The notes below the pieces were generated by a model. That model did no database searches, had not been told where the DNA came from, and was given only the letters and a program-made list of their open reading frames with translations. Of a stretch of 33,992 nt of DNA, positions 1 to 7,750 are shown piece by piece (the stretch's first letter is position 1; every line of letters starts with the position of its first letter). Where the stretch lies: NCBI GenBank assembly GCA_913049555.1, contig CAJWYM010000040.1:1-33992 (forward strand), given 5' to 3'. The DNA comes from an uncultured Opitutia bacterium (GTDB lineage Bacteria > Verrucomicrobiota > Verrucomicrobiia > Opitutales > CAJWYM01). Made by a program: the position numbers and the translations under genes.

Positions 1-552
1 TGTGGGATTAAGACCTTTTTGGTCGAGCCAGGTTGCTGGCCACGTGAGGGCGTATCTGTTAATTTCAAAATTAGAGTCTTAAAACGGCCGAATTGTAGTC
101 GTTAAGTTTTGGTATAGACTTCCACGTTTTGGTTGAATTTTAGGTCCATTGTAGTCGTTTTTTTGATTTTATGATTTTGTTGGCCTCTGTGAGAATGGAG
201 ATAAAAGAGGTTGGTTTGTAAGGTCTGAAGAGGGTAAATCTAAGTTAAAGAAACAATTATCATCAGGTAGTAAAAATAGTGGGAAAGAACGAGGCTCAAG
301 ACATTCAATGAAATGATTTGGGAGAAAATCTTTTTGGGAGCAATAATAGAATGTAAGACTGATATGGATCTAGATACAGATAAGAAAGGTGCAGATTGGA
401 AAGTTAAAATAGCCAGTGAATGAGGAAATTCTTATTAGTTTTGGCAAGGATAGGGATCAAAGAATTATAGGAATGTTTGAAAAAACTAGTTCTTTAATTA
501 AAAGAACTGATGATAATGTTATCGTTCCATAAGCTCTTAAAAAATAGGTTTT
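1..552. other. Eroded region with broken coding traces
   Basis: No intact gene is visible. On the plus strand, about 205-531, several short stop-free stretches in different frames follow each other. The last, about 421-531, reads as a hydrophilic peptide beginning VNEEILISFGKDRD and ending NVIVP before a TAA. An adjacent frame gives DMDLDTDKKGADWKVKIASE just upstream. This looks like the tail of a gene broken by several frameshifts and stops, but I do not recognise the family. The decamer tgtagtcgtt occurs twice (around 95 and 152). Confidence 0.3.
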
Positions 553-2136
553 TCATTTTTTAAATTTACGTGATTTATCCGCTATTAAATTTGGCATAGT
601 GGATGCCAAATGGGGATCTTCGTATTTTTTAAAGTAATGTTGCATGTGAGTTTCCATTCTTTCTAACACTTCTTTGAATTCCATGTTTTTGGCATGGTTT
701 ATTTTTTCATGCGGATCTGTTTGGTAATCATACAGCTCTACATAGTCGAGGAGGTCTTTTTTGAAGGGTATAAAACTGTAAAATCCTTTTTTCATCCAAT
801 AGGTGAGTCTGTATCGCTTGGTTCGAATCGAATACCCTTGATGAGAATGTCGGGTATATTGACTCATTGCATAGTTTTTGATTTTGGTTGAAGGATCTTT
901 CATGAGGGGAACAAGACTGTCTCCCTGAATCCCATTGGGTCGAGGAAGGTTAAGCAATTCGCAGACTGAGGGAAAAATATCTACTAATTCGGTTGGATGA
1001 TGAACTTTTTGATCGGGTTTTATGGTGGGATCCATTATCAGTAGTGGAGTTGCAGTGGCTTGTTCAAAGTTAGAATGTTTGCACCAGATTCCATGATCGC
1101 CTAAATGATATCCATGGTCTCCCCAAAAGACGATGACTGTGTTTTTGGACAATCCTGAATAATCCATAGCTTCCATAACTTTTCCAATTTGTGCATCCAC
1201 GTAAGAGACACAGGCATAATACCCATGGATTAGTTCTTTTTGTTTTGCTTCAGGTACATTTTCTCCTGTTTTGAATCCAGAGTAAGCTCCTAATTCACCA
1301 AAGCTGTGCATGGCAATTTTTGGGGCTCCAAGGGGTTGTGTTTGGGAGGGGCTTAATGTGAAATCATTACGATTGTATATATCCCAGTATTTTTTTGGAG
1401 CATTGAATGGTAAATGGGGCTTTCTAAATCCCAAAGTCATTATGAATGGTTCCTGTTCTTTTGCTAATTTGGAAAGCCTTAGAATGGATGCATTCGCCAT
1501 AGATCCGTCAGGATAGGCATCGTCAGGTAGCTCAAAAGACTCTGTGGCCGGATAGAGTTCTTCAACTTTTAACTTTTTTTGTATTTTACCTATTTGATAA
1601 GGTTTGAATACTGAGTTTTGGATGTATTCATTGTATTTCTTGTGTATTTTTGGGTTTTGGAATTTGAAAATAACTGGATTAGGATGATTTTCTGAGTAAT
1701 TGAGATGTTGATCTAGGTATCTTTCATCCCATGATTCTGGATCATCATTTTTGGCCCCATGCAATATTTTTCCATAGCCAATTGAACGATATCCTTGATT
1801 TTTTAGATGTTGTGGAAGCGTGATTGTTTTTGGGTTTATATCTCGCATAAAGGTGTGTAAATCTTGAACTCCAGTGCTATCTGGTCGCATCCCTGTCATC
1901 ATACTGACCCTTGAGGGAGCACAAACTGCTTGTTGACAATAGTTTCTCAAAAAAGCTGTGCTTCGCCGAGCCAATGCATCTATATGGGGTGTTTTTGCAC
2001 TTTTATCTTGGTAATATCCGAGTGTTGGCTTCAAATCGTCCACGGTTATAATGAGGAGGTTTTTTCTGGTTGGATAAACACTATTAAATAACCAGAGAAA
2101 GAAAAATGAGGTGATAATTGCATGGAATTTGATCAT
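553..2136 (-). CDS. Secreted sulfatase (iduronate-2-sulfatase-like, S1 family)
   Basis: A 527-residue type I sulfatase that would hydrolyse sulfate esters, most likely on a sulfated polysaccharide, outside the cytoplasm. The N-terminus has a charged start and a hydrophobic stretch (about residues 6-20) like a signal peptide. Residues TVDD (31-34) supply calcium ligands. CAPSR starts at Cys72, the cysteine oxidised to formylglycine, followed by the usual TG. WGDHGYHLGDHGIWCK in the second half matches the family's metal and substrate-site region. Length and the CxPSR core resemble iduronate-2-sulfatase-like members of marine Planctomycetota and Verrucomicrobiota. No sulfatase-maturing enzyme, SusC/D or other carbohydrate gene is nearby, so the substrate cannot be named. 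The ATG at 2136 is the only sensible start before the signal peptide. Confidence 0.9.
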   Translation of the reverse strand: MIKFHAIITSFFFLWLFNSVYPTRKNLLIITVDDLKPTLGYYQDKSAKTPHIDALARRSTAFLRNYCQQAVCAPSRVSMMTGMRPDSTGVQDLHTFMRDINPKTITLPQHLKNQGYRSIGYGKILHGAKNDDPESWDERYLDQHLNYSENHPNPVIFKFQNPKIHKKYNEYIQNSVFKPYQIGKIQKKLKVEELYPATESFELPDDAYPDGSMANASILRLSKLAKEQEPFIMTLGFRKPHLPFNAPKKYWDIYNRNDFTLSPSQTQPLGAPKIAMHSFGELGAYSGFKTGENVPEAKQKELIHGYYACVSYVDAQIGKVMEAMDYSGLSKNTVIVFWGDHGYHLGDHGIWCKHSNFEQATATPLLIMDPTIKPDQKVHHPTELVDIFPSVCELLNLPRPNGIQGDSLVPLMKDPSTKIKNYAMSQYTRHSHQGYSIRTKRYRLTYWMKKGFYSFIPFKKDLLDYVELYDYQTDPHEKINHAKNMEFKEVLERMETHMQHYFKKYEDPHLASTMPNLIADKSRKFKK

Positions 2137-2586
2137 GCAAAACAGATACTCTTTTTGTATAGATTTTCAATGCCACTTTTTATCAAACTATTGACCGCTT
2201 TTTATTAACGAAGAGTTTAACTCGAATTCCTGATTAGGACTATGATTCCAAGATTTAAATATTAAAATCAAATAATTTATGAAAATCTTGAGAGTTCCAA
2301 AAGTTTCCATCGCAGAATTGAATCATTCATTTCGCTCCAATTGCTTATGATTGAATTTCTTTTTCGATTGTATTGTTTGGCTTTAATCAATGGGACTTCT
2401 TGTATCTTGGTAAAAATGATTCCATTTATTAATCTTTAAATCTTTTTTAGCCTATACAACTGAGTGTATTTTTTGGAAATGGTTTTAATATTTTCAGTAG
2501 AATATTAAAAAAAGAGACTTTTCTTGGGTCGAAAGAGATAAGATTCGTCGTTTTACAAATGTATTATTTTCGTGTAAAAATAAATT
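2137..2586. other. Intergenic region between divergent sulfatase and tadA
   Basis: This AT-rich stretch separates two divergent genes and should hold both promoters. I see no ORF, tRNA or repeat family in it. The one clear structure is the 10-base inverted repeat listed separately at 2483-2510. Confidence 0.5.
2483..2510. repeat. 10-base inverted repeat upstream of tadA
   Basis: TTTTAATATT (2483-2492) and AATATTAAAA (2501-2510) are perfect inverted copies around an 8-base spacer, about 75 bases before the tadA ATG. It contains only A and T, so chance is possible in this composition. It could be an operator or a weak terminator. Confidence 0.35.
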
Positions 2587-3111
2587 ATGGATTCTTTCAA
2601 GCCTTTCGATTGTCCTTTTGATAAAGTTTTTCCTTCAGAGTTGTTGCGAGATGATCTTTATTTTATGAAACTTGCCTACAATCAAGCAATCCGAGCTTGG
2701 AAGTTGGGAGAAGTACCAATTGGAGCTGTTATTGAACATAAGGGAGAAGTCATTGGTCAAGGACACAATCTTGTTGAGGGTCTCAAAGACCCAACCGCTC
2801 ATGCTGAAATGATTGCTGTTACTCAAGCATCCAGTCGCATTGGGGATTGGAGGATGAATGAAGCTACTATTTATGTTACCAAAGAGCCCTGCCCTATGTG
2901 TTCTGGTATGATGATAATGGCTCGTTTTGGTCGGGTAGTTTATGCCTTTTCAGACCCTAAAATGGGTGGCATGGGGGGTGCATATAATGTCAATGATTTA
3001 GAAAAGAGTAATCACCGCACGGAGGTCGTATCAGGTATATACAAAAAAGAATGCCGAGAACTTGTTCAGGCATTCTTTAAAATTAAGAGGGCTTTAAAAG
3101 AAAATTCTTAG
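2587..3111 (+). CDS. tadA: tRNA-specific adenosine deaminase TadA
   Basis: This enzyme deaminates the wobble adenosine of tRNA-Arg(ACG) to inosine in the cytoplasm. The protein has 174 residues and the cytidine/deoxycytidylate deaminase fold. The zinc and catalytic signature is complete: HAE with His72 and Glu74, then PCPMC with Cys102 and Cys105. The GGAYN segment after the second motif (DPKMGGMGGAYN) is typical of TadA and not of the free-base deaminases. The first 20 or so residues extend before the usual core, but the ATG at 2587 is the only good start. Its stop codon overlaps by four bases the stop codon of the convergent gene at 3108-3482, with no room for a separate terminator. Confidence 0.93.
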   Translation: MDSFKPFDCPFDKVFPSELLRDDLYFMKLAYNQAIRAWKLGEVPIGAVIEHKGEVIGQGHNLVEGLKDPTAHAEMIAVTQASSRIGDWRMNEATIYVTKEPCPMCSGMMIMARFGRVVYAFSDPKMGGMGGAYNVNDLEKSNHRTEVVSGIYKKECRELVQAFFKIKRALKENS

Positions 3112-3482
3112 TCGTCGGGTAGAGCGCTTTTAACTTGATCCTCACTTAGTTCGTAGGTCTTGGCTACTTCACTGATGGTTTTACCTTGATCAAGCTCTTC
3201 GCGAATAATCATTTTTTTACCGGGAGTGAGTTCTTCTGAAGGTTGTTTACTTGTAACTTTTTTATCCCCATTTAGCAGGTCTTTGTAGTTGCTCAATAAA
3301 CCTAGAATGTTTTCTTCATTTTCCATTTCTAGAAGATCAACAATCAATTCTTTGTTGCTGGGGTAACCAATTCTTTTGCCAAAAGTTTCAAGCCCTTTGA
3401 AGCGATTGATTGTCTCTTGCGCTTCTTTTTGCTTAGCTAGGATCTCTTTTGCTTCTCTGTATTTCATGTCTTGTAAGCTCAT
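3108..3482 (-). CDS. Small protein with C-terminal HTH-like segment
   Basis: A 124-residue cytoplasmic protein of unknown function. The N-terminal third is charged and probably helical or coiled coil (KEILAKQKEAQETINRFK). The middle carries an acidic helical stretch. The C-terminal 40 residues (GKKMIIREELDQGKTISEVA then KTYELSEDQVKSAL) read like a helix-turn-helix of the Hin-resolvase or sigma-region-4 type. That suggests a small DNA-binding or regulatory protein, but no family is certain. There is no Shine-Dalgarno; a TATAAT sequence lies 13 bases before the ATG on this strand. It is convergent with tadA, and the two stop codons overlap. Confidence 0.6.
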   Translation of the reverse strand: MSLQDMKYREAKEILAKQKEAQETINRFKGLETFGKRIGYPSNKELIVDLLEMENEENILGLLSNYKDLLNGDKKVTSKQPSEELTPGKKMIIREELDQGKTISEVAKTYELSEDQVKSALPDD

Positions 3483-3975
3483 TTTTAATAAAGATTATAG
3501 AATAATAAAAAATGATGAATTCCGTGATTGGTTGCAAGATGAATTTTTTTATATCTGTGTAATGATCTTGTTTTCAGTATATTTAAAATTATTAAAAAAA
3601 ATTCTTTTTTTCACTGAGGATCCTTTGATTTGTAGCTTTGACTCCAATCGCATTCCAAATGGTATCCCAATATTACAAGGAATCCGTTTGTATGCTTAAA
3701 ATGCTATCAATCAATATTTTTTCGTTTTAATAATATTTTATAATTCATCTTATTGTATCTTTTAAGATTCAAATCCAAACTTTTTAAAGGGACATTTATG
3801 AATATGATTCATTTATAGGCTATTTTATAAATCGATTGTGAATGGCATTTTAAATGCTAAAGTTCACACAATCTACCTCTAAGAACAAATTATTTTTTTT
3901 AGGTGGAATGATAGTCGTTTTTATTGAATAATGTTAATTTAGATTCAGTAAGACAATGTTTTCAGAAAGTTAAAA
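3483..3975. other. Intergenic region before the gpgS operon
   Basis: Very AT-rich and without a convincing gene. An open frame at 3376-3699 on the plus strand is mostly the complement of the small HTH-like gene and has no coding character of its own. The promoter of the operon starting at 3976 must lie here, but I cannot place it. Confidence 0.45.
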
Positions 3976-5148
3976 ATGAAAAATGCAGATCGAAAAAAAC
4001 TGAAAAATATGGAGGCTGAGATCACAGCAATGAGGGATATTATACTCTCCAATGCTGTTTTATTTGCTGAAATTCCGGCCCCTACTCATAAAGAAAGTAA
4101 AAGGATTCAATTTTTAATTGATCGTTTTCAAGAGGCCCAATTAGATAATATTTCAGTCGACGAGGCTGGAAATGGACTAGGACTTATCCCAGGAACCGAA
4201 GGCAAAAATACCATCCTTATGGTAGCTCATGCAGACACAGTCATGAAAGGTCTGCATGATCCTGTTATGAGTTTAGACGCAGATCGGATTACGGGACCTG
4301 GAATTGCAAAAAATTCTATTGGGCTTTCTCTGCTTGCAACTTTGCCTAAGCTCTTTGAAAGGATGGATATAAGATTGAAAGATAATATCCAGTTGGTTGG
4401 GGTGACCCAGAGTCGTGGAAAGGGTAATCTCGCAGGTATCAATCACTTTTTGGATGAACATAAAAGAGTGTTGTATCGAGCTGGGGTTTGTGTTGAAGGG
4501 GTTCAATTAGGACGGCTTAGTTATTCATCTATTGGTATGCTTCGTGCCAAAATTTTCTTGGACATCCCTGAAGATTATGACTGGTCACAGACTGGGGCTT
4601 CTGGAGCTATTGGTCATATGAATCAATTGATCAGTCAATTGAGGGGGATTCGTTTGCCGAAAGAGCCTAAGACAAATATTGTATTTGGGTCTTTGAATTG
4701 TGGCACTGCTTACAATACAGTTCCTTTACAGGGGATTCTAAGGTTTGAGATTCAATCTAATGATTTTGGAGTAGTGACAGAGATAGAGGAGGAGGTGTTA
4801 GAGATTCTGCATTCCATGGAGGTGGAGCATGGAATTCAATTGAGAATGAAGGAGATTGCTAGAAGGTCTCCTGGCGGAATCTCATTTGGTCACCCATTGG
4901 TTAAAACCGTCCGCTCTGTTTTAGAGGCTTTGGAAGTCGACACTAGAATTGATCCTAGCACAGGAGAATTGAGTGCTCTTTTGGGCGCAGATATTCCAAG
5001 CGTGACTTTGGGAGTGAGTAAAGGTAAGAAAATTCACGAGACAGATGAGTATTTATTGATTGATCCTATTTGCTCTGGGGTGACTCAAATCGTGTCTGTT
5101 TTACAAAATATTGATGAGGGAAATTGTGATGATAGAGAATTGGATTAA
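3976..5148 (+). CDS. M20-family peptidase homologue, probably catalytically inactive
   Basis: A 390-residue protein with the fold of M20/M25/M40 di-zinc hydrolases. AHADTV (His85, Asp87) gives the first metal ligand and its partner. CVEG (Glu174), the dimerisation-domain region around residues 210-250 with NCGTAYNTVP, and IHETDEY (His354) near the C-terminus all fit. Two key places do not. Where the bridging-metal aspartate should sit (G-x-G-x-x-D) the protein has GPGIAKNSIG, with lysine at 112. Where the catalytic and metal glutamates should form an EE pair it has VGVTQSRGKG. It may therefore have lost a metal centre and hydrolysis. It is the first gene of an operon; its end overlaps the start of the gpgS gene, which implies coordinated expression. 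A role as a binding or scaffold protein for that pathway is inference. Confidence 0.75.
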   Translation: MKNADRKKLKNMEAEITAMRDIILSNAVLFAEIPAPTHKESKRIQFLIDRFQEAQLDNISVDEAGNGLGLIPGTEGKNTILMVAHADTVMKGLHDPVMSLDADRITGPGIAKNSIGLSLLATLPKLFERMDIRLKDNIQLVGVTQSRGKGNLAGINHFLDEHKRVLYRAGVCVEGVQLGRLSYSSIGMLRAKIFLDIPEDYDWSQTGASGAIGHMNQLISQLRGIRLPKEPKTNIVFGSLNCGTAYNTVPLQGILRFEIQSNDFGVVTEIEEEVLEILHSMEVEHGIQLRMKEIARRSPGGISFGHPLVKTVRSVLEALEVDTRIDPSTGELSALLGADIPSVTLGVSKGKKIHETDEYLLIDPICSGVTQIVSVLQNIDEGNCDDRELD

Positions 5149-6100
5149 AAAGAACACTTTTCACTATTCCGAATTTTGGGATGTTTTGGAATTGATCCGT
5201 GTAAAGGAAGAAAAGAATTTAAAAATTTCAGTTTGTATTCCTACTCTTAATGAGGAAAAAACAATTGGCAAAGAAATCGTCATACTCCGTTCCGAATTGA
5301 TGGATCGATACAAGCTGATAGATGAATTAGTAGTGATTGACTCTGGATCTACGGATAAGACTAGAGAAGTCGCAAAATCCTTTGGAGCTGAAGTTTATTT
5401 GTCTGCTGATATTTTACCGACACAGGGTTTTAAGCGAGGCAAGGGAGAGAATCTTTGGAAAGCTATTTATCAACTCGAAGGAGATATTATTTGTTATGTG
5501 GATGCTGACATTAGCAACATTCACCCAAGATTTGTTACTGGACTAGTGGCCCCATTGATTTATCGAGATACTATCCATTATGTGAAGGCTTTTTATGATC
5601 GTCCAATTACCCACTCTTCTGGGATCCGATCGAGTGGCGGCGGGCGAGTCACTGAAATTTTAGTGCGTCCACTTTTTTCGCTCTTCTTTCCAGAACTGAC
5701 TGCATTGATTCAACCTTTATCTGGCGAGTATGCAGTTCGAAGAGAAGTCCTAGAAAAAATCTCATTCCCCATTGGTTATGGAGTTGAGACTTCTCATCTT
5801 ATGGATGTTCATAAAAAATGGGGTTTGGATGCTTTTGCCCAAACGGATATTGAAGAGCGGGTTCACAGGAATCAGACAACGAATGCTTTGGGTAAAATGT
5901 CCTTTGGTATTTTGCAATCCTTTTTGAGTAGAATGAAAAGCTATGGGATGGTCAACTCACTCCCTAGTATGGAAACCTTGTATCGCCAATTTCAAGTTGA
6001 GGATAAAGAGTACAAACAAATTACCCATGAAATTCATGAAGTGGAAAGACCTCCTATGATCGAAATTCCTGAGTATCGAGAAAAATTCAAGATCCAGTAG
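5129..6100 (+). CDS. gpgS: Glucosyl-3-phosphoglycerate synthase (GT81)
   Basis: Transfers glucose from an NDP-glucose to 3-phosphoglycerate, the first step to glucosylglycerate. This is a compatible solute in many bacteria and the primer of methylglucose lipopolysaccharide in actinobacteria. It is a 323-residue GT-A enzyme: CIPTLNEEKTIG near residue 37, the DAD metal motif (125-127), and the family-specific stretch DISNIHPRFVTGLVAPLI. Later come SSGGGRVTEILVRP and PLSGEYAVRRE, close to the GpgS consensus. The stop-free frame reaches a TTG at 5111. I choose the ATG at 5129 because GAGGG (5116-5120) is 8 bases upstream. This start lies inside the end of the M20-like gene (20-base overlap). No matching phosphatase is in the window. 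Confidence 0.88.
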   Translation: MIENWIKKNTFHYSEFWDVLELIRVKEEKNLKISVCIPTLNEEKTIGKEIVILRSELMDRYKLIDELVVIDSGSTDKTREVAKSFGAEVYLSADILPTQGFKRGKGENLWKAIYQLEGDIICYVDADISNIHPRFVTGLVAPLIYRDTIHYVKAFYDRPITHSSGIRSSGGGRVTEILVRPLFSLFFPELTALIQPLSGEYAVRREVLEKISFPIGYGVETSHLMDVHKKWGLDAFAQTDIEERVHRNQTTNALGKMSFGILQSFLSRMKSYGMVNSLPSMETLYRQFQVEDKEYKQITHEIHEVERPPMIEIPEYREKFKIQ

Positions 6101-6109
6101 TTGCATTTT

Positions 6110-7570
6110 ATGAAACTTGCCATTGTGCATTACCATTTTGAACGGGGGGGGGTGACTCGTGTTGTTCAAAATGCAATGGATGCATTGAGCTTGCATTGTA
6201 AAGAAGACATTGAGATTTGTTTGTTGTCGGGAAGGCCTTTAAACAAAGAATTGTTTCCAGTCAGCAGTTGCATTCCAAGTTTGGATTATTCGAATAATTT
6301 TGAGATTTCTGATCCTTCTGACTTGGTTCAGACTTTGGAGGAGGAAGCCAGGATACTATTAGGTGGCGTTCCTGATGTTTGGCACATTCACAATCATTCT
6401 CTGGGAAAGAACAACAGCATGGTAGATGTGGTTCATCTGTTAGCTCAAAAGGGAGTTAGAATGCTTTTGCAGATTCATGATTATGCGGAAGACGGTCGAC
6501 CCTCAAACTACAAGAGAATTATTGAGACAAGCTCTGATATTTCTAAATTGTATCCTTATGCATCTAATATTCAATATGCGGTTTTGAATCGAAGAGACTA
6601 TCAGTTTTTAAATTTATCGGGAATTGAGGAGTCTTATATCCATCTGCTGCCCAATCCAGTTTCTGTTGAATCACAAGATGTAGAACCATGGGATGAAAGT
6701 ATGTTCCATCCATCTCTGCAGAATAAAGAAAGGGTTTTATATCCGGTCCGAATGGTTCGTAGGAAAAATATAGGCGAGATGCTTTTGTTGTCTATGTTAG
6801 ATAAGAAAAAAAGGTTGTATATCAATACGCTTCCACCTACCAATCCAGATGTCATGCCCCTTTATAATCGTTGGAAAAGGGTGATAGAGGATTTAAAGAT
6901 TCATGCAATTTTAGGAGCTGCAGAGCAATTTTCAGGAACTTTTGATCAAATTGTTGATGCCTCTTCAGGGGTAATTTCTACAAGTATTGCCGAGGGTTTT
7001 GGACTTGGATTCCTAGAACCTTGGCTCATGAATAAAGCAGTTTCAGGAAGAAATCTTCCTGAGATTACTACTGATTTTTCAGAAAAAGGAATTCTTTTGA
7101 AAAACTTTTATGAAAATATATTTGTTCCTCTCGAATGGGTAGGAGCGGATCGATTGCTGAATCATATCAAAAAAGCAATTGAAAATTATTATAATTCTTA
7201 TCAAAAAGATCTTCCTGTGAATGCAGTTCAAACTGCTTATGAAAATGCGGTCTCAGATGATCGGGTTGAGTTCTCACGATTGAATGAAGCCATGCAGGAA
7301 TCTGTATTAGAAAAATTGGCTGAATTGACTGTTGATGAGCGGATGGAGCATTGTTCTTTGGATGTAAATTTAGAATTCGACGAATCGCTCATTGATTGGA
7401 ATAAATCTAAAATAAATGAGGGCTTTTCTCTCAAACAATATGGGACTCATTTGGGTTTGTTGTATGAGGGTTTGGATTCAGTTTCTAAGGGTTTAAAGTA
7501 TGGAAACCCAAGTCGTCTTTTAGATTGTTTTATGGATCCTAAGCGATTTTATTTACTTAGGAGTGAATAG
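6110..7570 (+). CDS. GT-B glycosyltransferase (GT4-like) in gpgS operon
   Basis: A 486-residue retaining-type GT-B glycosyltransferase. The N-terminus MKLAIVHYHFERGGVTRVV is the usual first strand with the glycine-rich loop. WHIHNHSLGKNNS and LQIHDYAEDGRP fit the acceptor domain. YPVRMVRRKNIGEML opens the second domain, and SIAEGFGLGFLEPW is the EGFG nucleotide-sugar motif. The C-terminal 100 residues go beyond the usual domain and are unassigned. It begins nine bases after the gpgS stop; the frame also has a TTG at 6101, but ATG at 6110 is preferred. Given gpgS it may add a second sugar, for example mannose to glucosyl-phosphoglycerate as in mannosylglucosylglycerate synthesis; that is inference from position only. 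Confidence 0.72.
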   Translation: MKLAIVHYHFERGGVTRVVQNAMDALSLHCKEDIEICLLSGRPLNKELFPVSSCIPSLDYSNNFEISDPSDLVQTLEEEARILLGGVPDVWHIHNHSLGKNNSMVDVVHLLAQKGVRMLLQIHDYAEDGRPSNYKRIIETSSDISKLYPYASNIQYAVLNRRDYQFLNLSGIEESYIHLLPNPVSVESQDVEPWDESMFHPSLQNKERVLYPVRMVRRKNIGEMLLLSMLDKKKRLYINTLPPTNPDVMPLYNRWKRVIEDLKIHAILGAAEQFSGTFDQIVDASSGVISTSIAEGFGLGFLEPWLMNKAVSGRNLPEITTDFSEKGILLKNFYENIFVPLEWVGADRLLNHIKKAIENYYNSYQKDLPVNAVQTAYENAVSDDRVEFSRLNEAMQESVLEKLAELTVDERMEHCSLDVNLEFDESLIDWNKSKINEGFSLKQYGTHLGLLYEGLDSVSKGLKYGNPSRLLDCFMDPKRFYLLRSE

Positions 7571-7583
7571 ATAAAATGAGGGA

Positions 7584-7612
7584 TTGACACGGGTTTAAAA
7601 ATGACCCATATT
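7584..7612 (+). promoter_or_regulatory. Sigma-70-type promoter of tRNA-His
   Basis: A perfect -35 box TTGACA (7584-7589) is followed after 17 bases by CATATT (7607-7612), a fair -10. Transcription would begin around 7619, just before the tRNA at 7632. A short inverted repeat GGGT/ACCC sits inside the spacer. Confidence 0.55.
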
Positions 7613-7631
7613 CGAAAATTCTGAATTTTAT

Positions 7632-7709
7632 GGTGGATGTAGCTCAGTTGGTTAGAGCATCGGTTTGTGGTACCGAGGGCCGCGGGTTCGAGTCCCGTCT
7701 TCCACCCCA
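7632..7709 (+). tRNA. tRNA-His (GTG)
   Basis: It folds as a complete cloverleaf: D-arm AGCTCAGTTGGTTAGAGC, anticodon stem TCGGT/ACCGA with loop TTGTGGT giving anticodon GTG, and T-arm GCGGG/CCCGT around TTCGAGT. The extra 5' G (7632) faces the discriminator C (7706), the G-1:C73 pair diagnostic for tRNA-His. CCA is encoded (7707-7709). The acceptor stem has one apparent T-T mismatch at its sixth pair. Confidence 0.95.
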
Positions 7710-7715
7710 TAATTT

Positions 7716-7736
7716 CTCAAATTTTTTTAATTTGAG
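7716..7736. terminator. Stem-loop after tRNA-His
   Basis: CTCAAATT (7716-7723) pairs with AATTTGAG (7729-7736) around five Ts. It lies between the tRNA-His 3' end and the 3' end of the convergent ATPase gene, where a terminator for either is expected. There is no T-run after the stem, so function is moderately supported. Confidence 0.45.
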
Positions 7737-7750
7737 TGATTAGAAGTCTC

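Noticed and set aside
5111-5128. TTG start giving a longer gpgS
   Set aside because: A GAGGG lies inside this stretch at the right distance for the ATG at 5129, and the extra six residues have no family support.
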